A stretch of DNA of 64,000 bases, taken from positions 1 to 64,000 of the forward strand of contig JASJCL010000004.1 in NCBI GenBank assembly GCA_030066015.1. Direction: 5' to 3'. A program made the translations under genes and the position numbers. This document shows positions 16,515 to 25,336 of this stretch, piece after piece (position 1 is the first letter of the stretch; the number at the start of each line of letters is the position of its first letter). The notes below the pieces were generated by a model, which was given only the letters and a program-made list of their open reading frames with translations, searched no databases and was not told the origin of the DNA. The DNA is from Desulfosarcinaceae bacterium (GTDB taxonomy: Bacteria; Desulfobacterota; Desulfobacteria; Desulfobacterales; Desulfosarcinaceae).

Positions 16515-19105
16515 CCCGCCAGGGCCGCCTCTTCCGGTTCGATGCCCAGCAGTTCGAAGATGCGGGTCTCGCCGAGAGGCTCCTCCAGTTCCAAGAGATT
16601 GAGCGGCAGTCGGGCGGCGCGGGAGGTCATTTCGCTGATAAGAATGGCGTTGGGGTAAGGTTTGGTGCGGTCTTGGAGGCGAAACACCTTGTTCACCGAA
16701 TCACCGATGACGGTGTAGTCCATCTTCATGTCGAAGCCGATATTGCCCACCACGACCTCGCCGGTATGGACACTGATCCCGGTCTTGAGGACCACCCCCA
16801 TCTGCGCTCCGATACTGGCATTGATCTCCGCCAGGGAGTGCTTCATTTCAACGGCGGCAGTGATGGCGTTGTCCGCGTCACCAGGGCGTGCGACCGGCGC
16901 ACCAAAGATCGCCAGAAACCCATCTCCCAGGTACTTGTCGACGATGCCGCCATGCTTGAAGACAATGCGGCCCATGACCGAGAAGAAGTGATTGAGTAGG
17001 GCAACCGTCTTTTGCGGGCCCAGTTGGGCAGACAATTTGGAAAAGCCGCGCAGGTCGATGTTCATCAAGGTCAGGGTGCGCAGCTCCTCCACTGTTTCCG
17101 CACCGGAATTGGCCCCGGGAAGGATCTGATCCAGAACTTCCTTGGGGACGAACTTTTGAAACATGCGCCGAACACCGCGCTCATTCTCCGCCATGGCCAC
17201 CGTTTCCTTGTATAGGTTAGCGTTTTCAATGGCAATGCTCACGGAGGCGGAGATGGATTGCAGCAGATCCTGATCGCTCGGGGTAAAATCGCCGTTGTGT
17301 TTATTGATAACCTCGATCACCCCGATCACCTTCCCCTGCGATATCATGGGAACGCACAATGCCGAACTGGGTGCGAGTTCGGCGGATCTTTCCAAATCCG
17401 GCATGAAGAGCGAGGAGTCCCCGCGACCCTCGTTGAGGATGATGGCCTCCCCGCGGGCGGCAACATAGCCGGGCAGACCCTGTCCCAGCTTTAGACGGTC
17501 CGGACGGGTGGCGGCGGGCTCGTTGTTGAATGCGGCCGCAAAAACCAATTCACTCTCTTCACGCAGATATAGGCAGCCGCTGCTCACGCTCATAATCACC
17601 CGGATCATGTCCATGGTGTAGTTCAGCACCTGACTGATATCGAAGGTGGAGGAGGCCAGCGCACTGCCGATCTGTTTCAGCGACCCCAGCTCTTGCTTGC
17701 GTTTGCGGATCGCCTCTTGAAGTCGGCTGCGCTCAATTCCCAGGGCCAGGCCGGTGCCCAACCACTGGAGCAAGTGACGCTGGGCCAAAAAGTCCGCGCC
17801 TTGATCGGCGAACAGCACCAACAGGCCCCTGGGCTTCTGCTGGTAGCGCAGAGGGATAAGGCCGATGGTGACAGGAACGTCCGGCCATGCCAGCAGCGTC
17901 TGATCCGTGTCGTGGTTGAATTCCCAGGGCGGGTGGATGAGAAGCGGACTTTCCGCCTTAAACGCCCGTTCGGTAGTGCTGCCCGGTTCCAGGGAGATAT
18001 GGTTGCCTTTGGTCAATATAATGGGGCTTTTCACCATCACCTCGGTCAAGGAGAGGTGCTCGGGACGCTGATCATCTTCGAACAGGATCAGGGCCTCGCC
18101 GAAGGGAAGCGCCTGCTTTATCTCTGTCAAGAACATGTGCTGGATATCGCTGGCCTGGTTGCTGCTGTTCACCAGATGGAGCACGTTGGCCAGGGCGACA
18201 AGTTCGGCCGTGGTGGTCTTTTGACGCTGGCTGAGGACCAAGTTTTCATAGCTAAAGCCGGTCAGGCTCATCATGGTGACGAGGGCTTCGGCATCGGAAG
18301 ACTTGTAGACGCGGCCCGCCTCGCGGGAGGAGATGGTCATCACTCCGATGATGTCTCGACTCGTCTTTATCGGCATGCAGATGAAGGAGGTGGTGCCGTA
18401 GTGGTCACGATTGCGCCTTGAGATGCGATGATCCCGCTCGATATCCCCCACCACCATGGGCGCCTTGTTGAGCACCGCATATTTGGCCACGCTGCTTTCA
18501 AAGGGGATCCGCTCCCCTGGTGTGATGAACTCCTCCAACCCTAAGCTGGTATGGACGGTGAAGAAGTCGCGGTTCGGTTTATCCAAAAGAAGGATCGATC
18601 CAATGTCGGAGTGGGTCATTTCCAGAGCGCGTTCCAGGGTCACATTCAGCAGCTCATCGGCATCTGCGGTAAGATAGCATAGCTCCGTCAGCGACTTTAG
18701 GGCTGCCAATTCCTGTTGACGATGACGGATCTCCACCTGCATTCCCTGTACCCGTGCGTCGAGCACACCGAAGGAGCGCTCCAAGCGGTCAAGCTCGTCC
18801 CCCTCGACGAGGACCTTGGCATCGGGAAAGGCGGTATCGACACGCGTAGAGATGGTACTGGAAAACCCGCTGATATCATTGAAAACGTTTCGCAGGAGGT
18901 TGAGTCCGAAGAGGGAAACGGCCAAAAAACCGAGAAAAAAAAGCGGTATGGAGCGATCCGTGAGCAGTCGGTATTTGATGCTGAAATAGAGGCATCCCAT
19001 GATGGGAATCATGAAAAACAGAAAAAATATGTAGTTCAGCTTATAGTCTAGGGGCTTTTGGCGTAAAAAGCGCTTTTCGAAATACTCGTACAGATTCATT
19101 ACCAT
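16511..19105 (-). CDS. Membrane class III adenylate/guanylate cyclase with three GAF-like domains
   Basis: This 864-residue protein has two N-terminal transmembrane helices (about residues 24-43 and 53-73), a HAMP-like linker and coiled coil, and three GAF-like sensor modules (roughly residues 120-300, 310-470 and 480-640). The C-terminal class III cyclase domain runs from about residue 660. Its metal-binding aspartates are in MNIDLRGFSKL and DKYLGDGFLAIFG, the purine-selecting Lys and Asp are in VDKYLGD and DYTVIGD, and the transition-state Asn/Arg lie in VNKVFRLQ. All are intact, so it should make cAMP. The start has only a weak ribosome binding site. The double cNMP-binding protein at 53211-55538 is a possible reader. 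Confidence 0.9.
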   Translation of the reverse strand: MVMNLYEYFEKRFLRQKPLDYKLNYIFFLFFMIPIMGCLYFSIKYRLLTDRSIPLFFLGFLAVSLFGLNLLRNVFNDISGFSSTISTRVDTAFPDAKVLVEGDELDRLERSFGVLDARVQGMQVEIRHRQQELAALKSLTELCYLTADADELLNVTLERALEMTHSDIGSILLLDKPNRDFFTVHTSLGLEEFITPGERIPFESSVAKYAVLNKAPMVVGDIERDHRISRRNRDHYGTTSFICMPIKTSRDIIGVMTISSREAGRVYKSSDAEALVTMMSLTGFSYENLVLSQRQKTTTAELVALANVLHLVNSSNQASDIQHMFLTEIKQALPFGEALILFEDDQRPEHLSLTEVMVKSPIILTKGNHISLEPGSTTERAFKAESPLLIHPPWEFNHDTDQTLLAWPDVPVTIGLIPLRYQQKPRGLLVLFADQGADFLAQRHLLQWLGTGLALGIERSRLQEAIRKRKQELGSLKQIGSALASSTFDISQVLNYTMDMIRVIMSVSSGCLYLREESELVFAAAFNNEPAATRPDRLKLGQGLPGYVAARGEAIILNEGRGDSSLFMPDLERSAELAPSSALCVPMISQGKVIGVIEVINKHNGDFTPSDQDLLQSISASVSIAIENANLYKETVAMAENERGVRRMFQKFVPKEVLDQILPGANSGAETVEELRTLTLMNIDLRGFSKLSAQLGPQKTVALLNHFFSVMGRIVFKHGGIVDKYLGDGFLAIFGAPVARPGDADNAITAAVEMKHSLAEINASIGAQMGVVLKTGISVHTGEVVVGNIGFDMKMDYTVIGDSVNKVFRLQDRTKPYPNAILISEMTSRAARLPLNLLELEEPLGETRIFELLGIEPEEAALAG

Positions 19106-19489
19106 ATCCGACGCATGGGGGCGATGTCACCGGACGCCGCAGCCACAGACGATGACCATATGTACCGACACATGCCATCCGTGGAATCTCATTGGTGCCG
19201 CGATTGGCAGCCAATTGGCAGGCGGATGTGCCGCTGGGGCCCACTCCGGGGGCCGGCCCGAACTGTTCAAACCGCTGGGGCAGTCCTCTAACAGCCAGTT
19301 ATCGGCGTTTGGGCGGCCAGCCTTGAGCGATGGGAGGCCGATCGCCACCGGCCAGCAGCGCCGGGAGTTGACAGGTCCGGCGGAGCTGCGTATAGAAGGG
19401 GCCCTTGTCACTGGTCACCGATGCGCATCATCCGGTTAGAATTTGACCATCGCCCCCCAAATGATCACCCAGAGCACAAACGAGGTCGT
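19106..19489. other. Divergent intergenic region between cyclase and tex
   Basis: These 384 bases separate the divergent cyclase and tex genes and should hold both promoters. TTGACC occurs at about 19442 on the plus strand but I see no good -10 at the right distance. Short frames on both strands have no ribosome binding site or recognisable protein. Confidence 0.4.
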
Positions 19490-21787
19490 ATGAACCAGAG
19501 CCATGTTCAGACCATCGCCGCTGAACTGGCGCTGCAGGATGGCCAAGTAGAAGCGGTCGCCGCCTTGCTGTCCGAAGACGCCAGCATCCCCTTTATCAGC
19601 CGCTATCGCAAAGAGGCCACCGGCAGCCTGGACGAGGTCGCCGTGGCCGCAATCCGAGATCGCCTGCATCAGTTGTCCGAATTGGACAAGCGCCGCGAGG
19701 CGATCGTGAAGTCTCTGAAGGAGCACGGCCTTCTCACCGAGACGCTGGCGGCTCAGGTATACGCCGCTGAAACACTGGCAGCGCTGGAGGACATCTACCT
19801 GCCCTACCGTCCCAAACGACGCACACGCGCCACGATTGCCAAGGAGAAGGGGCTGGAACCGCTGGCCTGGGCGCTCCTAAAACAGGACGGCCGTGACCCG
19901 GCGGAGCTGGCCGTGGACTACTTGGACGCGAAGCGCGGGATCGACGCCGTTTCGGATGCCCTGGCCGGTGCCCGCGACATCCTGGCCGAACATGTCAACG
20001 AAGACAATGGCGCGCGCGCCGACATGCGGCGCCTCTTTGCGGAAAAGGCGCTTTTTATCAGCCGTGTGGCCACCGGAAAGGAGGCGCAAGGGGCGAAATA
20101 CAGAGACTATTTCGACTGGCAAGAACCCGCCAAGAGCGCCCCTTCGCACCGTGTGCTGGCCATGCGGCGCGGCGAAAAAGCCGACATCCTCAACCTGACC
20201 GTGGCCCCCCCCGAGGATGCTGCCCTGCATCTATTGGAGGAACGTTTCGTCACCGGTCAGGGGCCCGATGCGGCCCAGGTGCGTCTGGCGGTTCACGACG
20301 GCTACAAACGCCTGCTTTCCCGCGCGATGGAGACGGAACTGCGCCTCACCACCAAATCGGCCGCCGATGCCGAGGCGATCAAGGTTTTCGCCGCTAACCT
20401 GCGGGAACTGCTCATGACCCCGCCTCTGGGGGCCAAGCGGGTGATGGCGATCGACCCTGGGTATCGAACCGGCTGCAAGGTGGTCTGCCTGGATCGCCAG
20501 GGAAAGCTGCTTCACAACGAAACCGTTTATCCGCACAATTCGGCGGCACAGCAAGAAAAAGCTGCGAATCGTCTAAAATCAATGGTTTACGACTACAACA
20601 TCGAAGCGGTGGCCATTGGGAACGGGACGGCCGGCAGGGAGACGGAGGCATTCGTTAAGGCGCTGGATCTCGAAACCGCCATCCCCGTACTGCTGGTTAA
20701 CGAGAGTGGGGCTTCGATCTACTCCGCCTCGGAAGCGGCCCGTGAGGAGTTCCCTGAGCAGGACCTCACCGTTCGCGGTGCCGTGTCCATCGGCAGACGC
20801 CTGATGGATCCGCTATCCGAGTTGGTCAAGATCGACCCGAAATCCATCGGCGTTGGCCAATATCAGCACGACGTGGACCAGACCGAACTCAAGGCGGCGC
20901 TGGACGACGTGGTGGTCAGTTGCGTCAACGCCGTGGGTGTTGATGTGAACCGCGCCAGCGCCCAATTGCTCACCTATGTTTCCGGCCTCGGCCCTCGACT
21001 GGCCAAAAACATCGTGGCCCATCGCGATCAACACGGTGCGTTTGACTCCCGCCAACAGCTGACGGCGGTCACCCGGCTCGGTCCCAAGGCTTTCGAACAA
21101 TGCGCTGGCTTTTTACGGGTCAAAGGTGGGCGCAATCCATTGGACGCCAGCGCCGTTCACCCCGAACGATATGCCCTGGTAGACCGCATGGCGGCCGATC
21201 TCGGTGCCAGTGTGAAGGGGTTGATGCAGGATCGCGATCTGCGCGCCAGAATCGACATCGGCGCCTACGTGGGCGGGGGCATCGGCCTGCCCACATTGGA
21301 AGATATCCTCGCCGAGCTGGCCAAGCCGGGTCTGGATCCGCGGGATACCTTCGAGGCGTTCGCTTTCAGAGAGGGCGTCAACAGCCTCGGCGACCTGGAA
21401 CCCGGTATGCGACTGCCGGGGATCGTCACAAATGTCACCCGGTTTGGAGCGTTTGTCGACGTGGGGGTCCACCAGGATGGTCTGGTCCATATCAGCCAGT
21501 TGGCCGACCGCTTTGTCAAGGACCCTGCCGATGTGGTCAAGGTTCAGCAGAAGGTGACGGTCACCGTATTGGAGGTGGATACGGCGCGCTCGCGAATCAG
21601 TCTCTCCATGAAGGGCAAATTGGACGGGATCCCGACGGACAGGGATGCCGGGCGGCCCACCAGAAGGGGTTCGGCGGAACCGAAGGGATCGCGCAGAAGC
21701 CGCAGTTCACGAACCGGCAACGCCCCTAAGCGGCAGACGCCGGCACCCTTCAACAACCCCTTCGCCGATCTGCTCAAGGGTGGCTAA
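19490..21787 (+). CDS. tex: Tex, RNA-binding transcription accessory protein
   Basis: This 765-residue cytoplasmic protein has the full Tex layout: an N-terminal helical domain (ASIPFISRYRKEATGSLDE), a YqgF/RNase H-like domain (VMAIDPGYRTGCKV, VAIGNGTAGRETE), helix-hairpin-helix repeats (VGVDVNRAS, SGLGPRLAKNIVAHR) and a C-terminal S1 RNA-binding domain (GMRLPGIVTNVTRFGAFVDV, DGLVHISQL). Tex binds RNA and the transcription machinery and affects expression and stress tolerance. The ATG at 19490 follows GAGGT. The last ~40 residues after S1 are basic and Pro/Arg-rich. The gene ends facing the caspase operon, 138 nt away. Confidence 0.96.
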   Translation: MNQSHVQTIAAELALQDGQVEAVAALLSEDASIPFISRYRKEATGSLDEVAVAAIRDRLHQLSELDKRREAIVKSLKEHGLLTETLAAQVYAAETLAALEDIYLPYRPKRRTRATIAKEKGLEPLAWALLKQDGRDPAELAVDYLDAKRGIDAVSDALAGARDILAEHVNEDNGARADMRRLFAEKALFISRVATGKEAQGAKYRDYFDWQEPAKSAPSHRVLAMRRGEKADILNLTVAPPEDAALHLLEERFVTGQGPDAAQVRLAVHDGYKRLLSRAMETELRLTTKSAADAEAIKVFAANLRELLMTPPLGAKRVMAIDPGYRTGCKVVCLDRQGKLLHNETVYPHNSAAQQEKAANRLKSMVYDYNIEAVAIGNGTAGRETEAFVKALDLETAIPVLLVNESGASIYSASEAAREEFPEQDLTVRGAVSIGRRLMDPLSELVKIDPKSIGVGQYQHDVDQTELKAALDDVVVSCVNAVGVDVNRASAQLLTYVSGLGPRLAKNIVAHRDQHGAFDSRQQLTAVTRLGPKAFEQCAGFLRVKGGRNPLDASAVHPERYALVDRMAADLGASVKGLMQDRDLRARIDIGAYVGGGIGLPTLEDILAELAKPGLDPRDTFEAFAFREGVNSLGDLEPGMRLPGIVTNVTRFGAFVDVGVHQDGLVHISQLADRFVKDPADVVKVQQKVTVTVLEVDTARSRISLSMKGKLDGIPTDRDAGRPTRRGSAEPKGSRRSRSSRTGNAPKRQTPAPFNNPFADLLKGG

Positions 21788-21806
21788 CCGACACCCGTGA
21801 CGGCAA

Positions 21807-21830
21807 CCCGCCAATGGCGGCAACGGCGGG
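21807..21830. terminator. Weak hairpin between convergent tex and DUF4384 genes
   Basis: CCCGCC (21807-21812) and GGCGGG (21825-21830) can pair; an overlapping smaller hairpin CCGCC-AAT-GGCGG competes with it. There is no T-run. It could end both convergent transcripts, but this is weak. Confidence 0.3.
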
Positions 21831-21925
21831 CATGGCGCGGTCGGCCGGATCGTACCGGATGCGTATGATTTGGGTTGGCGAAGCGGCCTTGCATCACCGT
21901 TTTCACACGTCGGTGGCGGTGGATT

Positions 21926-22516
21926 TCATGGAGCGGCCGAGGTGTGAAGTTGGAGGCAATACTCCCCGTAGGCGTCTCCGGCCTGTGCTTTGATGCGGCG
22001 TATGATGCTCGGGATATCGGCATGCAGGCGCTTGAGGCCATTTGCCAACAGCTCACCTGAGAAAGCTTCGATGGGCGCCCGCGAGGCGAATACCCACAAT
22101 CGCTCCCGTCCGAAGGGCGGCGCCACCGTAAAACGGAAGGCGGCATCTTGGGTTGGGATGGGACGGAACCATCCCGCGGGGTAGAAACTGCTTTCCTGAT
22201 TGGCGTTCGGAACGATCTGAATCCGTTGTCTGTTGGCATCTTCGTAAATCGCGACGATATGGGCATCTTGGTTGAGGCTGAGGTAGAAGGCGATGGTGTC
22301 GCCGTGGACAAAGCGGTGCCCATCGCCCAGGTGCGTCGTGATCTCTACCTGGATGGGCACCCCCGGCGCCGTCGCCGGGGGCGTCTCTCCCGCCAAAGCG
22401 GCCGGAATTCGCCAGAGGATGACGGCCGCAACGAGGATCACCCAGGCGATTCGCCGACAATGCCGCCGCGACAATCCCATGGAGATGGCGCCAGAAAGGA
22501 TGAAATTCCGTCGCAT
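21926..22516 (-). CDS. Secreted DUF4384-domain protein
   Basis: This 196-residue protein has a signal peptide or N-terminal anchor (RIAWVILVAAVILWRIPAALA) and then a DUF4384 domain (about residues 50-155), seen in HLGDGHRFVHGDTIAFYL, SLNQDAHIVAIYED and QRIQIVPNANQESSFYPAGW. DUF4384 is a beta-rich domain often found next to or fused with caspase or kinase domains and thought to bind or present ligands. The C-terminal ~40 residues are helical. It is the last gene of the M48/sigma/anti-sigma/caspase operon, starting 29 nt after the caspase stop with a GGGGAGG just upstream. It may be a partner or target of the caspase; this is inference. Confidence 0.78.
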   Translation of the reverse strand: MRRNFILSGAISMGLSRRHCRRIAWVILVAAVILWRIPAALAGETPPATAPGVPIQVEITTHLGDGHRFVHGDTIAFYLSLNQDAHIVAIYEDANRQRIQIVPNANQESSFYPAGWFRPIPTQDAAFRFTVAPPFGRERLWVFASRAPIEAFSGELLANGLKRLHADIPSIIRRIKAQAGDAYGEYCLQLHTSAAP

Positions 22517-22545
22517 TCCCTCCCCTTTCCTATCCTTGAAGGCTG

Positions 22546-24183
22546 CTAAAAACGAAACCGATAGGCATAGTCAAAAAAGAGCCCCAGCATCTGATCTTCC
22601 TGCTCGTCCCCGGAATCGAAGTCAAAGTTCCGGGAAGTAAAGCGCAAGCCGAGGCCGAAGCGATGGCGGTCACCGGGGTGATATACAGCGCCGAGTTCCA
22701 CCCCTCCGCCGCTGACGTCGCCGATGGCATTACCGTCCCCCTTGACGCTGGTATGGGGCAGCAGGGTGAGGGTTCCGACGAGATCCCAACTCTCGGTGAT
22801 GGGCCAGCGGCCGGTGATCCCGCCGCCGAGGCCGGCATAGCTCATCTCGTAGTCGTTGGAGTTCCATTGACGGTTCATGACCTGGAGATCAAGGAAAAGG
22901 GCCAAGGGCTTCCAGAAGTAGTAGCCGACGGCAAGGTCCAGTTCGCTGTGGGCGATCTCGACATCCCGCTGGGCCAGCGTCTCGGAAGAGGAGGCCTGTC
23001 CCGGCGCATCATCATCAAAGCGATAGTTGCCGATACGGAGATCTAAGGTGGAATAGAAGCGGTGTTTTAAGATACCCAGGTGCAGGCCGATCTGGCCGCC
23101 GCCGCCATCCCAATCGGTATCGTCCGCATCGCCCTTGCCAGTCCATCTGCCCGCCAGCAATTCGACGCCCAGATCCAGGCTGAGATCGCCCGTCGATGAC
23201 GCCACTGGCGGCCGCTCATCAACGACCTCCACAACGTTGACATTGACTTTCAACTTCTCTGAGGGGATTCCATCGACGACCAGGTCGATATTGATGAAGA
23301 TGAACTCTCCCAACTCATCGCCAGCGCCCTGCACCACACCGCTTTCAGGGACCTGATCGACATTGTTGGCCACGGCCTTTTCCACATTGGTGCTCAACTC
23401 ACTGGCGGTCAGCAAAAGGCGGTCGTTGTTCTTCAATTCATTGAGTAGAAAATAGGTGAACGGCGAGTGGCCGGAGGTCCTGTAATTGTCGTCCACATAC
23501 TCCACCCCCCCCGCTGTGAGGATCTGAATACTCTTCTTGTTGGCGACCTTGCGGTAGTACGCCTCACTGCCCATTTGGGCCGCTATGCCACGGGTGACGC
23601 CGCGCAGCAGGGTGCCACTGAAACAGGAGTCGGAGATCAACAGGGTATGCTTGGCGCGGGCGGCAATCGTACCGAGTTCGTCGCGGATAGTGGAATTCCG
23701 CAGAAAGGTCGTGTGATCTGTATCTTTGGCATCAATGGGCACCCAGTACCCCTTTTGGGTGTCCATTTGGATGAAGCCGTGCCCGGCGTAGTACATGAGG
23801 ACGCTGTCATTGGTCATGACGCGACCGGAAAGCGCCTGCAGCGCGAGCAGCATCTCCCGACGGGTCGCATTTTCGAGCAGCGCAACATCGCTAAAGCCGT
23901 ATTGCTCCAGAAGCACGCGCTTCAATGCGCGGGCACCGGCGACCGCTGTCGTCAGTGGTTTCCAGGGCCCTGCACCGCCTGGGTAAGCGTCGTTGCCGAT
24001 GAGCAGCGCGCGATAGGTACCGCTGGTTGGGGCGATGCCCGAGAGGGCCTTGGTTTCCAGGGAGATGCCCCGGGATTGGGCCCGGGCCGCAAAAGGAGTG
24101 GCCAGCAGTAGCAAGATGCAGATGGTTGAGAGGAGAACGAAATTGCGGCCTGATAAAAAAGAGCGGTCCATTTGAGTCCCCAT
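22546..24183 (-). CDS. Secreted caspase-family (C14) protease fused to a predicted outer-membrane beta-barrel
   Basis: This 545-residue protein has a signal peptide (to about Ala35), a caspase/metacaspase p20-like domain and a long C-terminal region. The catalytic dyad is intact: His135 in MYYAGHGF and Cys187 in LISDSCFSG, with the expected TYRALLIGNDAYPGG strand ahead and the GHSPFTYFLL motif behind. From about residue 334 to the end the sequence alternates polar and hydrophobic residues with aromatic girdles (DLSLDLGVELLAGRW, YSTLDLRIGNYRF, LGLFFDYAYRFRF) and ends with Phe, as outer-membrane barrels do. Known caspase homologues of bacteria are mostly cytoplasmic or secreted without a barrel. 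The start may instead be Met5 (24171, GGGGA upstream). It starts 18 nt after the anti-sigma stop. Confidence 0.85.
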   Translation of the reverse strand: MGTQMDRSFLSGRNFVLLSTICILLLLATPFAARAQSRGISLETKALSGIAPTSGTYRALLIGNDAYPGGAGPWKPLTTAVAGARALKRVLLEQYGFSDVALLENATRREMLLALQALSGRVMTNDSVLMYYAGHGFIQMDTQKGYWVPIDAKDTDHTTFLRNSTIRDELGTIAARAKHTLLISDSCFSGTLLRGVTRGIAAQMGSEAYYRKVANKKSIQILTAGGVEYVDDNYRTSGHSPFTYFLLNELKNNDRLLLTASELSTNVEKAVANNVDQVPESGVVQGAGDELGEFIFINIDLVVDGIPSEKLKVNVNVVEVVDERPPVASSTGDLSLDLGVELLAGRWTGKGDADDTDWDGGGGQIGLHLGILKHRFYSTLDLRIGNYRFDDDAPGQASSSETLAQRDVEIAHSELDLAVGYYFWKPLALFLDLQVMNRQWNSNDYEMSYAGLGGGITGRWPITESWDLVGTLTLLPHTSVKGDGNAIGDVSGGGVELGAVYHPGDRHRFGLGLRFTSRNFDFDSGDEQEDQMLGLFFDYAYRFRF

Positions 24184-24201
24184 CCAGGTTAAGGTGTCGC
24201 G

Positions 24202-25155
24202 CTAAAGGTCCATCCGATGAAAGACGAATCCCCCCTCCGCATGAAAGGCGCTTTTATCGGTGGTACTCCCGGAAAGCATCCAGACATAGCGCTGGCCGGG
24301 AAGGATTTCAAGCCCCTCAAGGTTTACGCGGGTCTCCGTTGTGGTGACCTCCCGGACCTTGATGGGTGCGCCGTTTGCGTACCGGACCACCTGTATCCGG
24401 TAGAATTCCGCCAGCGGGACGTTCGGCCAGGTGATTCGCACTATGCCTTCTCCGTCCAGGGATACGCGTACATCTTGGAATGGCGCCCTGCGTGCCGGGA
24501 TGGTGTGAAAGAATCCAAGGCCGGGCCCCTCGTGGGGAGAGGAGAAACGGATCTCGGGCGAATCCCGATAATGCGCGATCTGGAGATGTTCCACCGGCGA
24601 CGCAAAGAAAATGAAGAGGCATGTGGCCATTCCGCCGGCAACCAAGGCCCCCGCCGGTATGGCGGTCCACAGCGGAATCCGCCGGATCAGCCACGCCTTC
24701 ACCACCGCAAGGGTGGCGGTCAGCCGGCCTGCCTTGCCCTGACGGGAAGCGGCGTCGCCCGCCCTCTCAGTCGCCGTTGGTGCCTTCCGCAGGGCCCGAT
24801 CCATCGCCGTACGGTGGCGGGCGTTATGGAAGGCCGCCTTCAGCGCAGCGGGGCGTTCGGCGAGTTGACGCCGGATCCGGATTTTGTCTTCCCCTGAGAG
24901 TAGCCCCTCCATATAGTCCGCGATGGTTTGGTCCGCCATCATCTTGTCCTCCTCCCATCCAGGGCGCAGTCCGGTGGGGTCCACCGCCTCGCCCGAGGAG
25001 GGGCGAAACCGCTTCATCGCTGCTAACGCGTGCAACCGCGATCGGCAGTTTGTACACCGAACCAAGTGCAGGCTCGCTGTCTTGGATGCCCCTGCATCCG
25101 GATCGGCCAGATAGGCGCTCAGATCGTCCAAGCTAAGATGTTCGACGGCTGTCAT
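24202..25155 (-). CDS. Membrane anti-sigma factor with zinc-finger (H-x3-C-x2-C) domain
   Basis: This 317-residue protein has an N-terminal anti-sigma zinc finger: SLHLVRCTNC gives His30-x3-Cys34-x2-Cys37. A second helical stretch (residues ~75-125, TIADYMEGLLSGEDKIRIRR) looks like a further anti-sigma-like fold without metal ligands. One transmembrane helix lies at about residues 162-185, followed by a ~130-residue periplasmic beta-sandwich-like domain (VRITWPNVPLAEFYRIQVVR, LPGQRYVWMLSG) resembling fibronectin type III. Such proteins hold their sigma factor at the membrane until a periplasmic signal causes release, often by proteolysis. The sigma factor gene lies just upstream and protease genes on both sides. 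The ATG at 25155 follows GGAAGGTGA. Confidence 0.82.
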   Translation of the reverse strand: MTAVEHLSLDDLSAYLADPDAGASKTASLHLVRCTNCRSRLHALAAMKRFRPSSGEAVDPTGLRPGWEEDKMMADQTIADYMEGLLSGEDKIRIRRQLAERPAALKAAFHNARHRTAMDRALRKAPTATERAGDAASRQGKAGRLTATLAVVKAWLIRRIPLWTAIPAGALVAGGMATCLFIFFASPVEHLQIAHYRDSPEIRFSSPHEGPGLGFFHTIPARRAPFQDVRVSLDGEGIVRITWPNVPLAEFYRIQVVRYANGAPIKVREVTTTETRVNLEGLEILPGQRYVWMLSGSTTDKSAFHAEGGFVFHRMDL

Positions 25156-25336
25156 GGTCACCTTCCAAGATTGAGGCGTCGGTCGCTTTTTTTTTGACGC
25201 GCAGCACCTTGATGAGAACAAGACCCCAAGCGTCCGGATATTTGAAAGCTTCGGGGGAACCTCGCCGCTTACGGCCTCTCACCGCGCTTACCGGCTGGGC
25301 GTCATTCCGGTAGGGCGTTCGCAGCGATCGTTTCAT
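25133..25336 (-). CDS. Possible small basic protein between sigma and anti-sigma genes
   Basis: A 67-residue frame starts with an ATG that overlaps the stop of the sigma-factor gene (ATGA), and ends 23 nt inside the anti-sigma gene in another frame. The product is strongly basic (KRSLRTPYRNDAQP, RGRKRRGSPEAF) with a short hydrophobic part. It has no known family. The overlap is typical of coupled genes and would explain the 177-nt space between sigma and anti-sigma, but the frame may be chance. Confidence 0.3.
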   Translation of the reverse strand: MKRSLRTPYRNDAQPVSAVRGRKRRGSPEAFKYPDAWGLVLIKVLRVKKKATDASILEGDHDSRRTS

